From: Xanthobacter sp. YC-JY1
Lineage (GTDB): Bacteria > Pseudomonadota > Alphaproteobacteria > Rhizobiales > Xanthobacteraceae
DNA: 64,000 nt
Assembly: GCF_021730305.1 (NCBI RefSeq)
Contig: NZ_CP032674.1
Span: 1,535,001-1,599,000 of the forward strand
Direction of reading: 5' to 3'
Shown: positions 34,626 through 44,412 of the stretch, in pieces
How the letters are laid out: each line of letters begins with the position of its first letter
Position numbering within the stretch: the first letter of the stretch is position 1
Notes under the pieces: generated by a model
Database searches by the model: none
What the model saw: the letters and a program-made list of their open reading frames with translations, nothing else
Told to the model about the DNA's origin: nothing
Program-made: the position numbers and the translations under genes

Positions 34626-35656
34626 CCTCGCTCGCCCGCGTGCCCTGTACCATCGTCACCGGCTTCCTCGGCGCCGGAAAGACGACGCTGATCCGCCACG
34701 TGCTGGAGAATGCCGGCGGCAAGCGCCTCGCGGTCATCGTCAACGAGTTCGGCGACGTGGGCATCGACGGCGAGATCCTCAAGGGCTGCGGCATCGAGAG
34801 CTGCGACGAGGGCTCCATCGTGGAGCTGGCCAATGGCTGCCTGTGCTGCACCGTGGCGGATGATTTCGTGCCGGCGCTGGACCAGATCCTCGCCCGCGCC
34901 CCGAAGGTGGACCATATCCTCATCGAGACCTCCGGCCTCGCGCTGCCCAAGCCCCTGGTGCAGGCCTTCCAGTGGCCGGCCATCAAGGGCCGGGTGACGG
35001 TGGATGGCGTGATCGCCGTGGTGGATGGCCCGGCGCTGGCGGAAGGCCGTGTCGCCCCCGATCTTGCCGCGCTGGATGCGCAACGGGCCGGGGACGAGAG
35101 CCTCGACCATGACGACCCGGTGGAAGAGGTGTTCGAGGACCAGATCGCCTGCGCCGATCTCGTCGTGCTCTCCAAGTCCGACCTCTTGGACGCGGCCGGC
35201 TTCGCCGCCGCCGAGAAGGCGGTGGCCGGCGCCCTGCCGCGTGCGGTGAAGCTGGTGCGGGCTTCCGGCGGCAAGGTGGATCTGGCGGTCCTGCTCGGCC
35301 TCGGCGTCGGCGCGGAGGACGTGATCGACGCCCGCCGCACCCACCATGACGACGAGGAAGACCACGACCACGACGAGTTCGAGAGCATTGTTCTGGCTCT
35401 GCCCGAGATCGCCGATCCCGCCGCGCTGGCAGCTCGGGTGGTTAAGGCGGCGGAGACCCCGGACGTGCTGCGCGTGAAGGGCTTCGCCGCCGTGGAAGGC
35501 AAGCCGCTGCGCCTGCTGGTGCAGGGCGTCGGCCCGCGCGTGTCGCACCATTTCGACCGGGCGTGGGGCGCCGGCGAGGCGCGGCGCGGGGCGCTGGTGG
35601 TCATCGGCCTCAAGGGCTTCGACCGCGCGGCCGTGGAACAGGCCATCCTCGGCTAG
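34622..35656 (+). CDS. cobW: CobW, metal-chaperone GTPase for cobalamin synthesis
   Basis: G3E-family GTPase of 344 residues, thought to deliver Co2+ for corrin chelation. The P-loop GFLGAGKTT is at 14-22, the metal-binding CLCC at 73-76, and an acidic His-rich loop (HHDDEEDHDHDE) near 230-245 is typical of CobW. It is translationally coupled to the DUF1636 gene and four bases upstream of cobN, the chelatase it probably feeds. Confidence 0.95.
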   Translation: MTSLARVPCTIVTGFLGAGKTTLIRHVLENAGGKRLAVIVNEFGDVGIDGEILKGCGIESCDEGSIVELANGCLCCTVADDFVPALDQILARAPKVDHILIETSGLALPKPLVQAFQWPAIKGRVTVDGVIAVVDGPALAEGRVAPDLAALDAQRAGDESLDHDDPVEEVFEDQIACADLVVLSKSDLLDAAGFAAAEKAVAGALPRAVKLVRASGGKVDLAVLLGLGVGAEDVIDARRTHHDDEEDHDHDEFESIVLALPEIADPAALAARVVKAAETPDVLRVKGFAAVEGKPLRLLVQGVGPRVSHHFDRAWGAGEARRGALVVIGLKGFDRAAVEQAILG

Positions 35657-35659
35657 CCC

Positions 35660-38600
35660 ATGCATATCCTCGCCACCACATCGACGAGCCTGGAGGAGTT
35701 GGCCGAGCCGGTCGACCTCGCCCAGCCGCCCGGCGACATGGTGGCCCTCTCCTTCACCGACAGCGATCTCATCGGCCTGTCCGCCGCCTGGCGGGCGCGC
35801 GGCGATGCGGCCCCCAGCCTCCGCCTCGCGCGGCTGAAGGACCTGCGCCACCCCATGTCCGTGGACCTGTGGGTGGAGAAGGTCGCGGCCAAGGCGAAGG
35901 TGGTGCTGGTGCGCCAGCTCGGCGGGCTGGACTGGTGGCGCTACGGCGCCGAGCAATTGGCGGCCATGGCCCGTGCCCGTGGCATTGCTCTCGCATTGCT
36001 GCCGGGCGAGGACCAGGACGACCCGCGCCTCGCCGCCCTCTCCACGCTGCCGCAGGACACGCTCGCCCGCTGGCTCGGCTATTTCCGCGCCGGTGGGCCG
36101 GAGAACATGGCGGCCCTGCTTTCCGCCATGGGCGAGGCGGCGGGCTTTCCCGCGCCCTATGCCATCCCCGCGCCGCATCCCGTGCCGGCCACCGCCTTCC
36201 ACCGCCCCGGCGCCGGCCTCGCGACGCTGGAAGAGGTGCGGGCGGTGGGGCGGCCGAACGCGCTCATTCTCTTCTACCGCTCCCAATGGCTCGCCGCCGA
36301 CACCGCCGCCGTGGATGCGCTGGCGGCAGCGCTGGAGGCGCGGGGCATTGCGGCCCACTGCCTGTTCGTCCCCAGCCTGAAGGCGTCGGACGCCCGCGCC
36401 GCCGTGCGGGCGGCGACGGCGGCGCTTAATCCCGCAATCATCCTCACCACCACCGCTTTCGCGGCGGGTGATGCGGCGGAGCTGTTCCCGGAAGGCGGCC
36501 CGCCCGTGCTTCAGGCGGCTCCTGCCACCACGGCGCGGGAGGCGTGGGCGGGGAGCCCGCGCGGCTTCTCGGCGGCGGACCTCGCCATGCACGTGGTGCT
36601 GCCGGAGCTGGACGGGCGCGTGCTGGCCGGCGCGCTCTCCTTCAAGGATTTCGCGCCACCCGACGCCGACCTCGCCTTCACCGCCGCCATCAACCGGCCG
36701 GAGCCGGAGGCGGTGGCCCATGTGGCCGACCGCGCTGCCGCGCTGGTGCGCCTCGCCGCCACGCCACGCGCCGAGCGGCGGCTCGCGCTGATCCTGCCGG
36801 ATTATCCCGGCGCCGAGGGGCGGTCCGGCTATGCGGTTGGTCTCGACGTGCCCGAAAGCGCGCGGCGGATGCTCGGAACGCTCGCGGCGGCCGGCTACGG
36901 CACCGGCCCCGTGCCCGACGATGCAAAGGCGCTCCTCGCCGCGTTCCGTCCCGAACCGGCACTGACACTGGAGGCCTATCGCCGCCTCTTCGCCACCCTG
37001 CCGGAGGCCGCCCAGGCCGCCGTCACCGCCGCCTGGGGCGCGCCGGAGGACGATGCGGACGTGAGCGACGGCGCCTTCCGCTTCCGCCTCGCTCGCTCCG
37101 GCACCATCACACTGGCCTTCGCCCCCGATCGCGGCGCGAATCTCGACCGGCGGGCGGACTATCACGACGCCAGCCTGCCGCCGCGCCATGGGCTACTTGC
37201 CTTCGGCCTGTGGCTGCGCGCGGGGCTCGATGCCCATGCGGTCGTCCATCTCGGTGCCCATGGCACGCTGGAATGGCTGCCGGGCAAGGCGGTGGCGCTC
37301 ACCCCAGCCTGTTTCCCGCAGGTGGTGATGGGGGCGCTGCCGGTGGTCTATCCCTTCATCGTCTCCAATCCCGGCGAGGCCGCGCAGGCGAAGCGCCGGC
37401 TCGCTGCCGTCACCATCGGCCATCTGCCGCCGCCGCTGGCCGCCGCCGGCCTCAGCGAGGCCGAGCAGCGGCTGGAGCGGCTGGTGGATGAATATGCGCA
37501 GGCGGATGGCCTCGACCGCCGCCGCCGCGAACGTCTCGCCGGCCTCATCGTCGAGACCGCCGCCGAGACTGGCCTTGCCGCCACCGCCGGCGTCTCCGCC
37601 GCCACCGATCCCGACGAGGCGCTGCGCCGCATCGATGCCTGGCTGTGCGACCTGAAGGACCTTGCGGTGAAGGACGGCCTCCACATCTTCGGCGCCATGG
37701 CCGAGGGCGAGGCCGACCCGCTGCGCGCCGCTTCGGCGGAGGCGGAAAGCCGCGCGCTGCTGACCGCCCTCGACGGCCGCTTCGTGCCCGCCGGCCCGGC
37801 CGGTGCCCCGGCGCGCGGGCGGCGGGACGTGCTGCCCACCGGGCGCAATCTCTTCACCGCCGATCCGCGCACCCTGCCCACCCCCACCGCCTGCGACCTC
37901 GCCCGCAAGGCGGCGGACGAGGCGCTGCGGTTGATCCTGCAGGAACAGGGCGACTGGCCCCGCGCGCTGGTGCTGGACCTGTGGGGCAGCGCCAGCCTGC
38001 GCACGGGAGGCGAGGAGATCGCCCAGGGCCTCGCCTTCCTCGGCTGCCGGCCGGTGTGGGAGGCGGCGACCGGCCGCGTCACTGGGGTAGAGGTGTTGCC
38101 GCCCGCCGTGCTCGGCCGCCCGCGCATCGACGTCACCTTCCGCATCTCCGGCCTGTTTCGCGACATCTTCCCCGCCCAGATCGCCTTGCTGGATGCCGCC
38201 GTGCGCGCGGTGGCGGCGCGCGACGAGGAGGGGAGCGAAAACCCCCTCGCCGAGGCCCGCCGCAAGGGCCAGGACCTCTCCCGGCTGTTCGGCTCCGCCC
38301 CCGGCGCCTATGGCGCGGGCATCGAGGCGAACCTGCAACGCGGCGCGTTCGAGACCCGCGAAGAGCTTGGCCACGCCTATCTCGCCGCCGCCTCCCACGC
38401 CTATGGCGGCGCGGACGGGGTGGCGCGCCCGGCGCCCGGCCTGTTCGCGGCGCGGCTCGCCGAAGCGGATGCCCTGGTACACGGCGCGGACGATGCGGCC
38501 CGCGACCTCCTCGATGGCAGCGAGGATGCCGCCTTCATGGGTGGCTTCGCGGCGGCGGGCGCGGCGCTGGGGCGCTCGGCCCATCTTGTCGTGCTCGATA

Positions 38601-38992
38601 CCACGGACCCCGACCGTCCCCGCGCCCGTCCGCTGAAGGAGGCGCTCACGCGGCTGGTGCATGGGCGCGTCTCCGCCCGCTTCATCGCCGGACAGATGCG
38701 CCACGGCCCGCGCGGCGCATCCGAGCTGGCGGAGACGGTGGACCGCCTCGTCGCCTTCGCCGAGACGACGGAGCAGGTGCCTTCCGCGCTGCTCGACCGT
38801 CTCCATGCGGCCTATCTGGGCGATCCGGCGGTGCGTGCCTTCCTGCTCGCGCAGAACCCGGATGCCGCCCGCGCCATCGCCCGCCGCTTCGCCGATGCCC
38901 GGCGGCGCGGCCTGTGGCATGCGCGGCGCAACGATCTCGATGCCGATCTCGACGCGCTCACCGCCGAAGCCGGCCAGGAGGCCGCGGAATGA
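35660..38992 (+). CDS. cobN: Aerobic cobaltochelatase large subunit CobN
   Basis: ATP-dependent cobalt insertion into hydrogenobyrinic acid a,c-diamide, with CobS and CobT, which are not in this window. At 1110 residues it is shorter than the about 1275-residue Pseudomonas denitrificans enzyme but spans the family, including VHLGAHGTLEWLPGK, RRDVLPTGRNLFTADPR and SELAETVDRLVAFAETT. BchH and magnesium chelatase H are related; the cob context decides for CobN. A 910-residue antisense open frame over this gene is a GC-rich shadow. Confidence 0.95.
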   Translation: MHILATTSTSLEELAEPVDLAQPPGDMVALSFTDSDLIGLSAAWRARGDAAPSLRLARLKDLRHPMSVDLWVEKVAAKAKVVLVRQLGGLDWWRYGAEQLAAMARARGIALALLPGEDQDDPRLAALSTLPQDTLARWLGYFRAGGPENMAALLSAMGEAAGFPAPYAIPAPHPVPATAFHRPGAGLATLEEVRAVGRPNALILFYRSQWLAADTAAVDALAAALEARGIAAHCLFVPSLKASDARAAVRAATAALNPAIILTTTAFAAGDAAELFPEGGPPVLQAAPATTAREAWAGSPRGFSAADLAMHVVLPELDGRVLAGALSFKDFAPPDADLAFTAAINRPEPEAVAHVADRAAALVRLAATPRAERRLALILPDYPGAEGRSGYAVGLDVPESARRMLGTLAAAGYGTGPVPDDAKALLAAFRPEPALTLEAYRRLFATLPEAAQAAVTAAWGAPEDDADVSDGAFRFRLARSGTITLAFAPDRGANLDRRADYHDASLPPRHGLLAFGLWLRAGLDAHAVVHLGAHGTLEWLPGKAVALTPACFPQVVMGALPVVYPFIVSNPGEAAQAKRRLAAVTIGHLPPPLAAAGLSEAEQRLERLVDEYAQADGLDRRRRERLAGLIVETAAETGLAATAGVSAATDPDEALRRIDAWLCDLKDLAVKDGLHIFGAMAEGEADPLRAASAEAESRALLTALDGRFVPAGPAGAPARGRRDVLPTGRNLFTADPRTLPTPTACDLARKAADEALRLILQEQGDWPRALVLDLWGSASLRTGGEEIAQGLAFLGCRPVWEAATGRVTGVEVLPPAVLGRPRIDVTFRISGLFRDIFPAQIALLDAAVRAVAARDEEGSENPLAEARRKGQDLSRLFGSAPGAYGAGIEANLQRGAFETREELGHAYLAAASHAYGGADGVARPAPGLFAARLAEADALVHGADDAARDLLDGSEDAAFMGGFAAAGAALGRSAHLVVLDTTDPDRPRARPLKEALTRLVHGRVSARFIAGQMRHGPRGASELAETVDRLVAFAETTEQVPSALLDRLHAAYLGDPAVRAFLLAQNPDAARAIARRFADARRRGLWHARRNDLDADLDALTAEAGQEAAE

Positions 38993-40299
38993 CGCCCATT
39001 CCCCCCACCCGCCGCGGTGCGTGCCCGGCCTTCCTCGCCCCCATGGAGACCGGCGACGGCCTCATCCTGCGCCTCGTGCCCGCCGATGGCCGCCTCTCCC
39101 CGGCGCAATTGCGCGGGCTGGCGGCGGCCGCCCGTCGCCTCGGCAATGGCATGATGGAGGTGACCGCGCGCGGCAGCCTTCAGGTGCGCGGGCTCACCGC
39201 CGAAACTGTTCCGCTGCTTCAGGATGCGGTGCTGGCGCTGGGCATCACGCCGCGCCTCGGCCTCGCGGTGGATGTCTCGCCGCTGGGCGGGGTCGATCCG
39301 TCGGAGATTGCGGACGGGCATAAGCTGGCCGCCGAAATCATCGCCGGGGCGGAGCCGCTGGCGGGGAAGCTGGGGCCGAAGGTGTCGGTGGTGGTGGAGG
39401 GCGGCGGCGCCGTCAGCCTTGCCGGGCAGAAGGCCGATGTGCGGCTTGTCGCGATAGGACCGGGGCAGTGGGCGCTCACCGTCGGCAATGCGCCCGCCCG
39501 CGTGCTGCCGGAGGCGGACGCCGCGGCCGAGGCCTTGGCCGCGCTCGCCGCCATCGCCGCCCTCGGCCGAGCGGCCCGTGCCGCCGATCTGCCGGGCTGC
39601 GGGGGGCGGGCGCGCCTGGCCGAAACCGCCGCGCCGCTGGGGCGCATTCCGCTTGCCGACGGCACGCTGGCCTTCGGCTTCGGCCTGCCGTTCGGGGCCG
39701 GCGATGCCGCGCAGTTCGAGGCCATCGCCGACGCGCTGGACGCCGCGGGCGCGCGCGACGTGCGGCCGGCGCCGGAGCGCACCCTCATCGCCACCGGGCT
39801 TTCGGCAGGCGCCGCCGACGCCTTCGCGGCGCGGATCGCCACCCTCGGCTGCATCACCGCTTCCGGCGATCCGCGCGCCCGCGTCGCCGCCTGCGCCGGG
39901 GCGCCGGCCTGCGCTTCGGCCCATATCCCCGCCCGCGCGCTCGCGCCGGTTCTGGCGGAGGCGTTCGCGCCGCTCATGGATGGCACGGTGTCGCTGCACC
40001 TCTCCGCCTGCACCAAGGGCTGCGCCCATCCGGCGCCAGCGAGCCTTACCTTCGTGGGCATGGACGGCGGCGTCGCGCTGGTGCATGACGGCCCGGCCTT
40101 TGGCGCGGCGCGCCCGGTGCGGCCGGTGGCGGACTTTCCCGCCGCCGTCGCATCCCTCGCCGCGACGCTGGCGGCCCGGCGCAGGCCGGGCGAAACCACC
40201 CGCGCGCTCCTCGCCCGCCTCGATCCGGCGGGCCTGTGGGCGGACGGGGCGATGAACAGACGGGCCGGAAAAGACCACGTGACGAGCCGCGCAGAATGA
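38989..40299 (+). CDS. cobG: Precorrin-3B synthase CobG
   Basis: Oxygen-dependent monooxygenase of the aerobic corrin pathway (precorrin-3A to precorrin-3B), of the sirohaem/4Fe-4S nitrite and sulfite reductase family; 436 residues. The start at ATG 38989 overlaps the cobN stop (ATGA). RRGACPAFLAPMETGDGL and ARGSLQVRGLT mark the N-terminal ferredoxin-like part, and cysteines in ACAGAPACAS and CTKGCAHPAP can hold the cluster. Its presence points to the aerobic pathway. Confidence 0.94.
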   Translation: MTPIPPTRRGACPAFLAPMETGDGLILRLVPADGRLSPAQLRGLAAAARRLGNGMMEVTARGSLQVRGLTAETVPLLQDAVLALGITPRLGLAVDVSPLGGVDPSEIADGHKLAAEIIAGAEPLAGKLGPKVSVVVEGGGAVSLAGQKADVRLVAIGPGQWALTVGNAPARVLPEADAAAEALAALAAIAALGRAARAADLPGCGGRARLAETAAPLGRIPLADGTLAFGFGLPFGAGDAAQFEAIADALDAAGARDVRPAPERTLIATGLSAGAADAFAARIATLGCITASGDPRARVAACAGAPACASAHIPARALAPVLAEAFAPLMDGTVSLHLSACTKGCAHPAPASLTFVGMDGGVALVHDGPAFGAARPVRPVADFPAAVASLAATLAARRRPGETTRALLARLDPAGLWADGAMNRRAGKDHVTSRAE

Positions 40300-40931
40300 C
40301 CCTTCCCCTCGATTACGTGCGCGACGGCACGGCCATCTACGAGCGATCCTTCGCCATCATCCGCGCGGAAGCCGACCTCTCCGGCTTCGCGCCGGAGGAG
40401 GAGGACGTGGCTGTGCGCATGATCCACGCCTGCGGCCTCGTGGAGGCGGCGCGGGACTTCGTGTTCGGCCCCGGCTCGGTTGCCGCCGCGCGGGCCGCGC
40501 TTCAGGCCGGTGCGCCCATCCTGTGCGACGCGCAGATGGTGGCCCACGGCATCACCCGCGCCCGGCTTCCGGCCGGCAACGACGTCATCTGCACCCTGCG
40601 CGATCCGGGGGTGCCGGCGCTGGCGGAAAAGCTCGGCACCACCCGCTCCGCCGCTGCGCTGGAATTGTGGGGCGATCAGCTCGCCGGGGCCGTGGTGGCC
40701 ATCGGCAATGCGCCGACCGCGCTCTTTCACCTGCTGGAAATGCTCGATCGCGGCGCGCCGAAGCCGGCGGCCATCCTCGGCATGCCTGTGGGCTTCGTCG
40801 GCGCGGCCGAATCCAAGGATGCGCTGGCGGACGATCCGCGCGGCGTGCCCTTCGCCATCGTGCGCGGGCGGCTGGGCGGCAGCGCCATCACCTCGGCCGC
40901 CGTGAACGCGCTTGCGAGGGCCGGGCTGTGA
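40296..40931 (+). CDS. cobH: Precorrin-8X methylmutase CobH
   Basis: Moves the C11 methyl group to C12 to give hydrogenobyrinic acid. At 211 residues it is the usual length, with the catalytic His in VRMIHACG and the conserved NAPTALFHLLEM and GMPVGFVGAAESK blocks. The ATG at 40296 overlaps the cobG stop by four bases. An upstream in-frame extension to 40236 lies inside cobG and is not needed. Confidence 0.96.
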   Translation: MTLPLDYVRDGTAIYERSFAIIRAEADLSGFAPEEEDVAVRMIHACGLVEAARDFVFGPGSVAAARAALQAGAPILCDAQMVAHGITRARLPAGNDVICTLRDPGVPALAEKLGTTRSAAALELWGDQLAGAVVAIGNAPTALFHLLEMLDRGAPKPAAILGMPVGFVGAAESKDALADDPRGVPFAIVRGRLGGSAITSAAVNALARAGL

Positions 40932-41653
40932 AGGGACATCTCATTGGCGTGGGCGTCGGCCCGGGCGATCCCGACCTCCTCACCCTCAAGGCGGTGAAGG
41001 CGCTGCAGAGCGCGGACGTGGTGGGCTATTTCGCCAAGGCCGGCAATGTCAGCCATGCGCGCACCGTGGCCGCCGCGCACTTTCCCGCCGGCGCGGTGGA
41101 GCTGCCGCTGCTCTATCCCGTCACCACCGAGATCCATCGGCACGACGACGCCTATCGCACGGCCATCGGCGCCTTCTACGACGCCTCCGCCGCCGCGGTG
41201 GCCGAGCATCTGATGGCCGGACGCACGGTGGCGGTATTGAGCGAGGGCGACCCGCTCTTCTACGGCTCCTACATGCACATCCATGTGCGCCTCGCCGGGC
41301 GCTTCCAGACGCAGGTCATTCCCGGCGTCACCGGCATGTCCGGCTGCTGGTCGGAGGCCGGCGCCCCCATCGCGCAGGGCGACGACGTGCTGATGGTGCT
41401 GCCTGGTACGCTGGACGAGGCGGAACTGGCGCGGCGCCTCGCGGAGGCGGACGCGGCGGTCATCATGAAGGTGGGTCGCAACCTGCCGAAGATCCGGCGC
41501 GCGCTCGCCGCCGCTGGCCGGCTGGATCGCGCCGTCTATGTGGAGCGCGGCACCATGGCCGATTGCGCCTTGGTCCCGCTGGCCGAGCGGGCGGACGAGC
41601 GCGCGCCCTATTTCGCAATCGTGCTGGTGCCCGGCTGGGAGCGCGCGGCGTGA
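40928..41653 (+). CDS. cobI: Precorrin-2 C20-methyltransferase CobI
   Basis: SAM-dependent corrin methyltransferase of 241 residues. GVGVGPGDPDLLTLKAVKAL is the N-terminal family signature, SEGDPLFYGSYMH the second, and IPGVTGMSGCW the third. It starts with GTG at 40928 inside the cobH stop (GTGA overlap). It acts before CobG in the pathway. Confidence 0.96.
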   Translation: MKGHLIGVGVGPGDPDLLTLKAVKALQSADVVGYFAKAGNVSHARTVAAAHFPAGAVELPLLYPVTTEIHRHDDAYRTAIGAFYDASAAAVAEHLMAGRTVAVLSEGDPLFYGSYMHIHVRLAGRFQTQVIPGVTGMSGCWSEAGAPIAQGDDVLMVLPGTLDEAELARRLAEADAAVIMKVGRNLPKIRRALAAAGRLDRAVYVERGTMADCALVPLAERADERAPYFAIVLVPGWERAA

Positions 41654-42408
41654 GCGGGCGGCTCACCGTGGTGGGCCTTGGCCCTGGCGCGGCGCGGCAG
41701 ATGACGCCCGAGGCGGCCGAGGCGGTGGCGGCGGCCGATATCCTGTTTGGCTACGCGCCGTATCTCGCCCGCCTGCCGGAGCGGCCGGGGCAGGAGCGGC
41801 GCGCCTCGGACAACCGCGAGGAGATCGCCCGTGCGTCCGCCGCCCTTGAGGCGGCCGTGGCCGGGGCGAAGGTGGCCATGGTGTCGGGCGGCGATCCCGG
41901 CGTGTTCGCCATGGCGGCGGCGGTATGCGAGGCCATCGAGCATGGCCCGGCGGAATGGCGGGCGCTGGACGTCGAGATCGTCCCCGGCGTCACCGCCATG
42001 CTGGCGGTGGCCGCCCGCTGCGGCGCGCCGCTGGGGCACGATTTCTGCGCCATCTCCCTCTCGGACAATCTGAAGCCCTGGCCGCTCGTGGAAAAGCGCC
42101 TCGCGCTCGCCGCAGAGGCCGGCTTCGTGATCGCCCTCTACAATCCCATCAGCAAGGCGCGGCCCTGGCAGCTTGGGCGTGCGTTCGAGCTGCTGCGCGA
42201 AAAACTGCCGGGCTCCGTGCCCGTGGTGTTCGGCCGCGCGGCGGGGCGGGAGGACGAGCGCATGGCGCTTGCGACGCTGGCCGAGGCCGATCCCGCGCAA
42301 GCGGACATGGCCACCTGCGTCCTCATCGGCACCACCGAGACGCGCATCGTGCCGCGCGCGGGGATGTCGCCCCTCGTCTACGCGCCGCGCTCGGCGCCCG
42401 CGCCGTGA
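41650..42408 (+). CDS. cobJ: Precorrin-3B C17-methyltransferase CobJ
   Basis: SAM-dependent methyltransferase of 252 residues that methylates C17 with ring contraction. VVGLGPGAARQMTPEA, VSGGDPGVFAMAAAV, CAISLSDNLKPW and LYNPISKARPWQ are typical. It starts with GTG at 41650 overlapping the cobI stop. Its 3' end overlaps the 3' end of the antisense cobK gene by 31 bases. Confidence 0.96.
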   Translation: MSGRLTVVGLGPGAARQMTPEAAEAVAAADILFGYAPYLARLPERPGQERRASDNREEIARASAALEAAVAGAKVAMVSGGDPGVFAMAAAVCEAIEHGPAEWRALDVEIVPGVTAMLAVAARCGAPLGHDFCAISLSDNLKPWPLVEKRLALAAEAGFVIALYNPISKARPWQLGRAFELLREKLPGSVPVVFGRAAGREDERMALATLAEADPAQADMATCVLIGTTETRIVPRAGMSPLVYAPRSAPAP

Positions 42409-43151
42409 GCGAGGATGCCGTCGAGCCACGCCTCGGCCTCGGCCGGGCGCTCCACGGCGGTCACGTCCGGCGCCAAGGGGCGGGCGATCAGGATCACCTC
42501 GATGCCCAGCGCCCGCGCCGCCGCCATCTTGCCATAGGTGGCGCTGCCGCCGCTGTTCTTGGCCACGATGGCGTCGATGCCATGGGCCTTGAGCAGCGCA
42601 TGGTCCTCCGCCTCGCCGAACGGCCCGCGTCCGAGCACGTATTCGGCGTGCGGCACCGCCAGCGGCGGCGTGACGGGATCGACGCTGCGCACGAGATAAG
42701 CGTGCAGCGGCGCCGCCTCGAAGGCGCGCACCTCATTGCGGCCGAGGGCAAGGAAGGCGCGGCGGGGCACGTCCCCCAGCGCCGCCACGGCGGACGGCAC
42801 GTCGGCCACCTCGCGCCAGCGGTCGCCCGGCTGGGGCTGCCATGGCGCGCGGCGCAGGGCGAGGAGGGGCACCCCCGCCGCCGCGCAGGCGAGCGCGGCG
42901 TTGAAGGACATGCGTGCCGCATAGGGATGCGTCGCATCGATGACGGCGGCGATGCCTTCCGCCTTGAGATAGTCTTCCAGCCCGGCCGGCCCGCCGAAGC
43001 CGCCGACGCGCACCGGCACCGGCTGCGGCGCCGGATTTTCCGTGCGCCCGGCCAGCGAAAGGGTGACGCGGATATCGGCGCGGGGCGCAAGGCGGGTCGC
43101 GAGCGCACGGGCATCGCCGGTGCCGCCGAGGAGGAGAATGTGGGGTTTCAT
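42378..43151 (-). CDS. cobK: Precorrin-6A reductase CobK
   Basis: NADPH-dependent reductase of precorrin-6A, 257 residues from ATG 43151. HILLLGGTGDARAL at the start, ATHPYAARMSFNA and VAKNSGGSATYGKM are family motifs. It is transcribed against the rest of the cluster: its 3' end overlaps cobJ by 31 bases, and its start codon shares CATG with the divergent cobL start. Its promoter would have to lie within cobL. Confidence 0.95.
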   Translation of the reverse strand: MKPHILLLGGTGDARALATRLAPRADIRVTLSLAGRTENPAPQPVPVRVGGFGGPAGLEDYLKAEGIAAVIDATHPYAARMSFNAALACAAAGVPLLALRRAPWQPQPGDRWREVADVPSAVAALGDVPRRAFLALGRNEVRAFEAAPLHAYLVRSVDPVTPPLAVPHAEYVLGRGPFGEAEDHALLKAHGIDAIVAKNSGGSATYGKMAAARALGIEVILIARPLAPDVTAVERPAEAEAWLDGILAHGAGAERGA

Positions 43152-44412
43152 GGCTGACGCAAAGGGGATCATCGCCGCCGACACTGCCCCGGCCGGGCGC
43201 TGGCTGTCCATCGTCGGCATCGGCGAGGATGGGGCGGAAGGACTCTCCCCCGCCGCCCGCGCCGCTGTTTCCGCCGCCGCCATCGTGTTCGGCGGGGCGC
43301 GCCATCTGGCGCTGGCCGGCGATCTGGTGAAAGGCGAGGCGCGGGTGTGGCCCAGCCCCTTCAGCCTCGATGGCGTGCTTGCCGCGCGCGGGCGGCGTGT
43401 GTGCGTGCTCGCCTCGGGCGATCCGTTTCTCTACGGCGTCGGCGCCAGCCTCGCGCGCCATGTGCCGGCGGACGAGATGTCCGCCTTTCCCGCCCCCTCC
43501 GCCTTCGCGCTCGCCGCCGCCCGGCTCGGCTGGGCGCAGCAGGAGGCGGACCTCCTCTCCCTCCACGGCCGCCCTCTGGCGCGGCTGCGGCCCTTCCTGC
43601 AGGACGGCGCGCGGCTGCTGCTGCTGACGTCGGACGGCGACGGCCCGGCGCAGGTGGCGGCCTTCGCCACCGCCCATGGCTGCGGCGCCTCCCGCCTCAT
43701 TGTGCTGGAGGCGCTGGGCGGCCCGGCGGAGCGCATTCGCAGCACGACGGCCGAAGCGTTCGACCTAAAAGACGTCGCCGCCCTCAACGTGGTGGCGCTG
43801 GAGGTGCGGGCCGCGCCCGAGGCCCCCATCCTCCCGCTCGCAGCCGGCCTTGCGGACGACCTGTTCGAGCATGACGGGCAGATCACCAAGCGCGAGGTGC
43901 GCGCGCTCACCCTCCCCTCCCTCGCGCCGCGACGAGGGGAATTGCTGTGGGACATCGGTGCCGGGGCGGGCTCCATCGCCATCGAATGGCTGCTGGCGCA
44001 TCCCTCCCTCTCGGCCATTGCCATCGAGGGGCATGGGGAACGCGCCGCCCGCATCGGCCGCAATGCGCATAAGCTCGGCGTGCCCCACCTGAAGGTGGTG
44101 GAGGGTGCGGCACCGGGCGCCCTTGCCGGATTGCCCACGCCGGATGTGATCTTCATTGGCGGTGGGGCCAGCGAGCCCGGCGTGTTCGATACCGCTCTGG
44201 CAGCGCTGAAGCCCGGCGGGCGGATGGTGGCCAATGCGGTGACGCTGGAAACCGAGGCGCTGCTGATCGCCGCCCATGCCCGCCTCGGCGGGACGCTCAC
44301 GCGCATTTCGCTGGCGCGGTCGGTGGCGGTGAAGGGCATGACCGGCTGGCGGCCCGCCATGCCGGTGACGCAATGGCGCTGGGAAAAGCCCCGGCAGGGA
44401 GAGGGCGCATGA
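43150..44412 (+). CDS. cobL: Precorrin-6Y C5,15-methyltransferase (decarboxylating) CobL
   Basis: Two-domain enzyme of 420 residues: an N-terminal CbiE-like methyltransferase (about 18-210, IVGIGEDGAEGLS and LASGDPFLYGVG) and a C-terminal CbiT-like methyltransferase/decarboxylase (about 225-410, LLWDIGAGAGSIAIEWL and FIGGGAS). The ATG at 43150 forms CATG with the opposing cobK start. If cobL depends on the riboswitch transcript, the RNA must run across antisense cobK. Confidence 0.96.
   Translation: MADAKGIIAADTAPAGRWLSIVGIGEDGAEGLSPAARAAVSAAAIVFGGARHLALAGDLVKGEARVWPSPFSLDGVLAARGRRVCVLASGDPFLYGVGASLARHVPADEMSAFPAPSAFALAAARLGWAQQEADLLSLHGRPLARLRPFLQDGARLLLLTSDGDGPAQVAAFATAHGCGASRLIVLEALGGPAERIRSTTAEAFDLKDVAALNVVALEVRAAPEAPILPLAAGLADDLFEHDGQITKREVRALTLPSLAPRRGELLWDIGAGAGSIAIEWLLAHPSLSAIAIEGHGERAARIGRNAHKLGVPHLKVVEGAAPGALAGLPTPDVIFIGGGASEPGVFDTALAALKPGGRMVANAVTLETEALLIAAHARLGGTLTRISLARSVAVKGMTGWRPAMPVTQWRWEKPRQGEGA

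Noticed and set aside
34457-37189. A 910-codon open frame antisense to cobW and cobN
   Set aside because: cobN on the other strand is certain by family motifs. The antisense product is rich in Arg, Gly, His and Ala with no recognisable domain, as expected for a GC-rich shadow frame.
37645-38988. N-terminal extension of the cobG frame back into cobN
   Set aside because: CobG homologues begin at the RRGACPAFLAP region, and ATG 38989 overlaps the cobN stop; the extra codons are only frame-open cobN sequence.
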